A DNA stretch of 64,000 nt. Origin: Viscum album (taxonomy: Eukaryota > Streptophyta > Magnoliopsida > Santalales > Viscaceae). Location: assembly GCA_963277665.1 (NCBI GenBank), contig OY728160.1:52002605-52066604 (forward strand), written 5' to 3'. The position numbers and the translations under genes were made by a program. The notes beneath the pieces are model-generated. The model was not told the DNA's origin and made no database searches. It saw nothing but the letters and a program-made list of their open reading frames with translations. Below, in pieces: positions 63,536 through 64,000 of this stretch (its first letter is position 1; the number at the start of each line of letters is the position of its first letter).

Positions 63536-64000
63536 GGCATAGAAGTAATCTATCCCGAACCATTTTATCCACAGCTAGTGAAGTATAGTGGAATTTGGTA
63601 CGACAAGAAACTTGTCGGCGTGTACTCCTTGGACGTAGCCCTTAGCGGTGAACCAAGTAAAATTGATGTGTCATGTGCTTGCTTTAATTTCTGTTTATAT
63701 TGTGCAACAAGAAAAGAGAGAAGATTGTTTTGCGTAACATCGAAACAAGATCCGAAAGGGCTTTATTTTTAAATTAGTCATACCCTAATTCACCCCCCCT
63801 CTCAGGTTATTCAGCCTTGTGGACCTAACAATTTCACTATTCATCAAAAATTCTTGAATTTTACAAAAAACACAAATATTTACCCCTACCATTTTTCGAT
63901 GTCTAGAATTCAAAAATAAACTCTATCTTTAAAAATTAGTTTTCTAAATATTATTAATTTAATTTTTAAATAATGTCATACTTAATTCAAAAAATAACAA

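Larger units (their letters stand above)
62322..63830 (+). mobile_element. Solo LTR of a Ty1/copia-type element
   Basis: 1509 bp, starting TGTTGGGAAA and ending GGACCTAACA, flanked by a perfect 5 bp duplication ATTTC (62317-62321 and 63831-63835). The end region CCTTGGACGTAGCC, GGTGAACCAAGTAAA, then TTCACCCCCCCTCTCAGG is the conserved 3' part of many plant copia LTRs. TATA box TATAAATA at about 62944. No interior or second LTR is present, so the element was reduced to one LTR by recombination. It sits inside the gypsy LTR that starts at 59889. Confidence 0.9.
40849..64000 (-). mobile_element. Large En/Spm-like CACTA transposon, interrupted and incomplete
   Basis: One terminus is at 40849 (CACTACTAAAAA, with possible 3 bp target AAC before it). 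Two CACTA gene remnants are read on the minus strand: the C-terminal DUF4216 part of the transposase at 59157-59545, then the Transposase_24-type second gene at 57879-58560 and 46370-47215. That gene order, ending with the terminus after the second gene, fits En/Spm-like elements. The other terminus was not found and is presumably past 64000. The span includes two younger gypsy insertions (47216-57878 and 59889 onward). The end at 64000 is the window edge, not the element's end. Confidence 0.7.
59889..64000 (-). repeat. Third gypsy LTR, minus strand, runs out of the window
   Basis: It ends (minus strand) GGTCCTTATA at 59889, the same TG...TA style as the other two LTR pairs. TATA box on the minus strand near 62116-62123 (ACTATAAAAACCCC) and a donor-like CAAGAGGTAAGG with GT at 61946-61947. 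The part at 62180-62321, continuing at 63836-64000 after the nested insertion, aligns with 56570-56800 of the minus-strand element's LTR, so about 1 kb should remain beyond the window. Whether it is a solo LTR or part of a full element cannot be told here. Confidence 0.75.

Noticed and set aside
63527..63772. 81-codon plus-strand frame at the end of the solo LTR
   Set aside because: It overlaps the conserved 3' part of a copia LTR, which is non-coding.

Overview
The window looks like heterochromatin from a plant nuclear genome, most likely a flowering plant. It is strongly AT-rich and holds chromovirus-type Ty3/gypsy elements with LTRs of about 2.8 kb, decayed Ty1/copia sequence, and an En/Spm-like CACTA transposon whose coding remnants are split by introns. 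I found no convincing host gene, tRNA, rRNA or organellar sequence. No coding region here is intact; nearly all the readable protein is transposon protein broken by stops and frameshifts. The species cannot be named from this alone.

Layout. Positions 1-5131 hold LTR-like sequence on the minus strand (a TGTCACACCCC start at 2243, a possible second LTR start at 5131) with unreadable sequence between. Positions 5132-9031 and 14101-27338 are very AT-rich, old DNA with at least two related, badly decayed copia reverse-transcriptase stretches on the minus strand (about 5650-6070 and 17190-17460). Positions 9032-14100 are two direct, adjacent, LTR-like copies of about 2.53 kb with no internal region between them. 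Positions 27339-37634 are a full-length plus-strand Ty3/gypsy element with both LTRs (2.77 kb each), gag, protease, RT, RNase H and integrase remnants, and a near-perfect 5 bp target duplication. After 2 kb of unclassified DNA, 39658-40848 is the end of another plus-strand Ty3 element (integrase C-terminus running into an LTR start).

From 40849 to at least 59886, and probably past the right edge, lies one large CACTA element read on the minus strand. From right to left it has the DUF4216 end of its transposase (59157-59545), a second gene of the Transposase_24 type (fragments 57879-58560 and 46370-47215), a C-rich tract, a 13-copy tandem array with a 341 bp period (about 41480-45655), and the CACTACTAAAAA terminus with GC-rich subterminal inverted repeats (40849-41100).

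Later insertions broke it up. A minus-strand Ty3/gypsy element (47216-57878, LTRs of about 2.84 kb) sits inside the second CACTA gene. A third LTR of the same general type (59889 to beyond the window) sits next to the transposase fragment. A solo Ty1/copia LTR (62322-63830) with a perfect ATTTC target duplication is nested inside that third LTR. The order of events is therefore: Ty3 relic at 39.7-40.8 kb, then CACTA, then the gypsy insertions, then the copia insertion, later reduced to a solo LTR.

The most unusual items are the satellite-like array inside the CACTA element, the dense palindromic TTCGCGAA cluster in the solo LTR, the head-to-tail LTR pair, and a splice-donor-like site at a similar distance downstream of the TATA box in LTRs of several elements. 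None of these amounts to a demonstrated new system.
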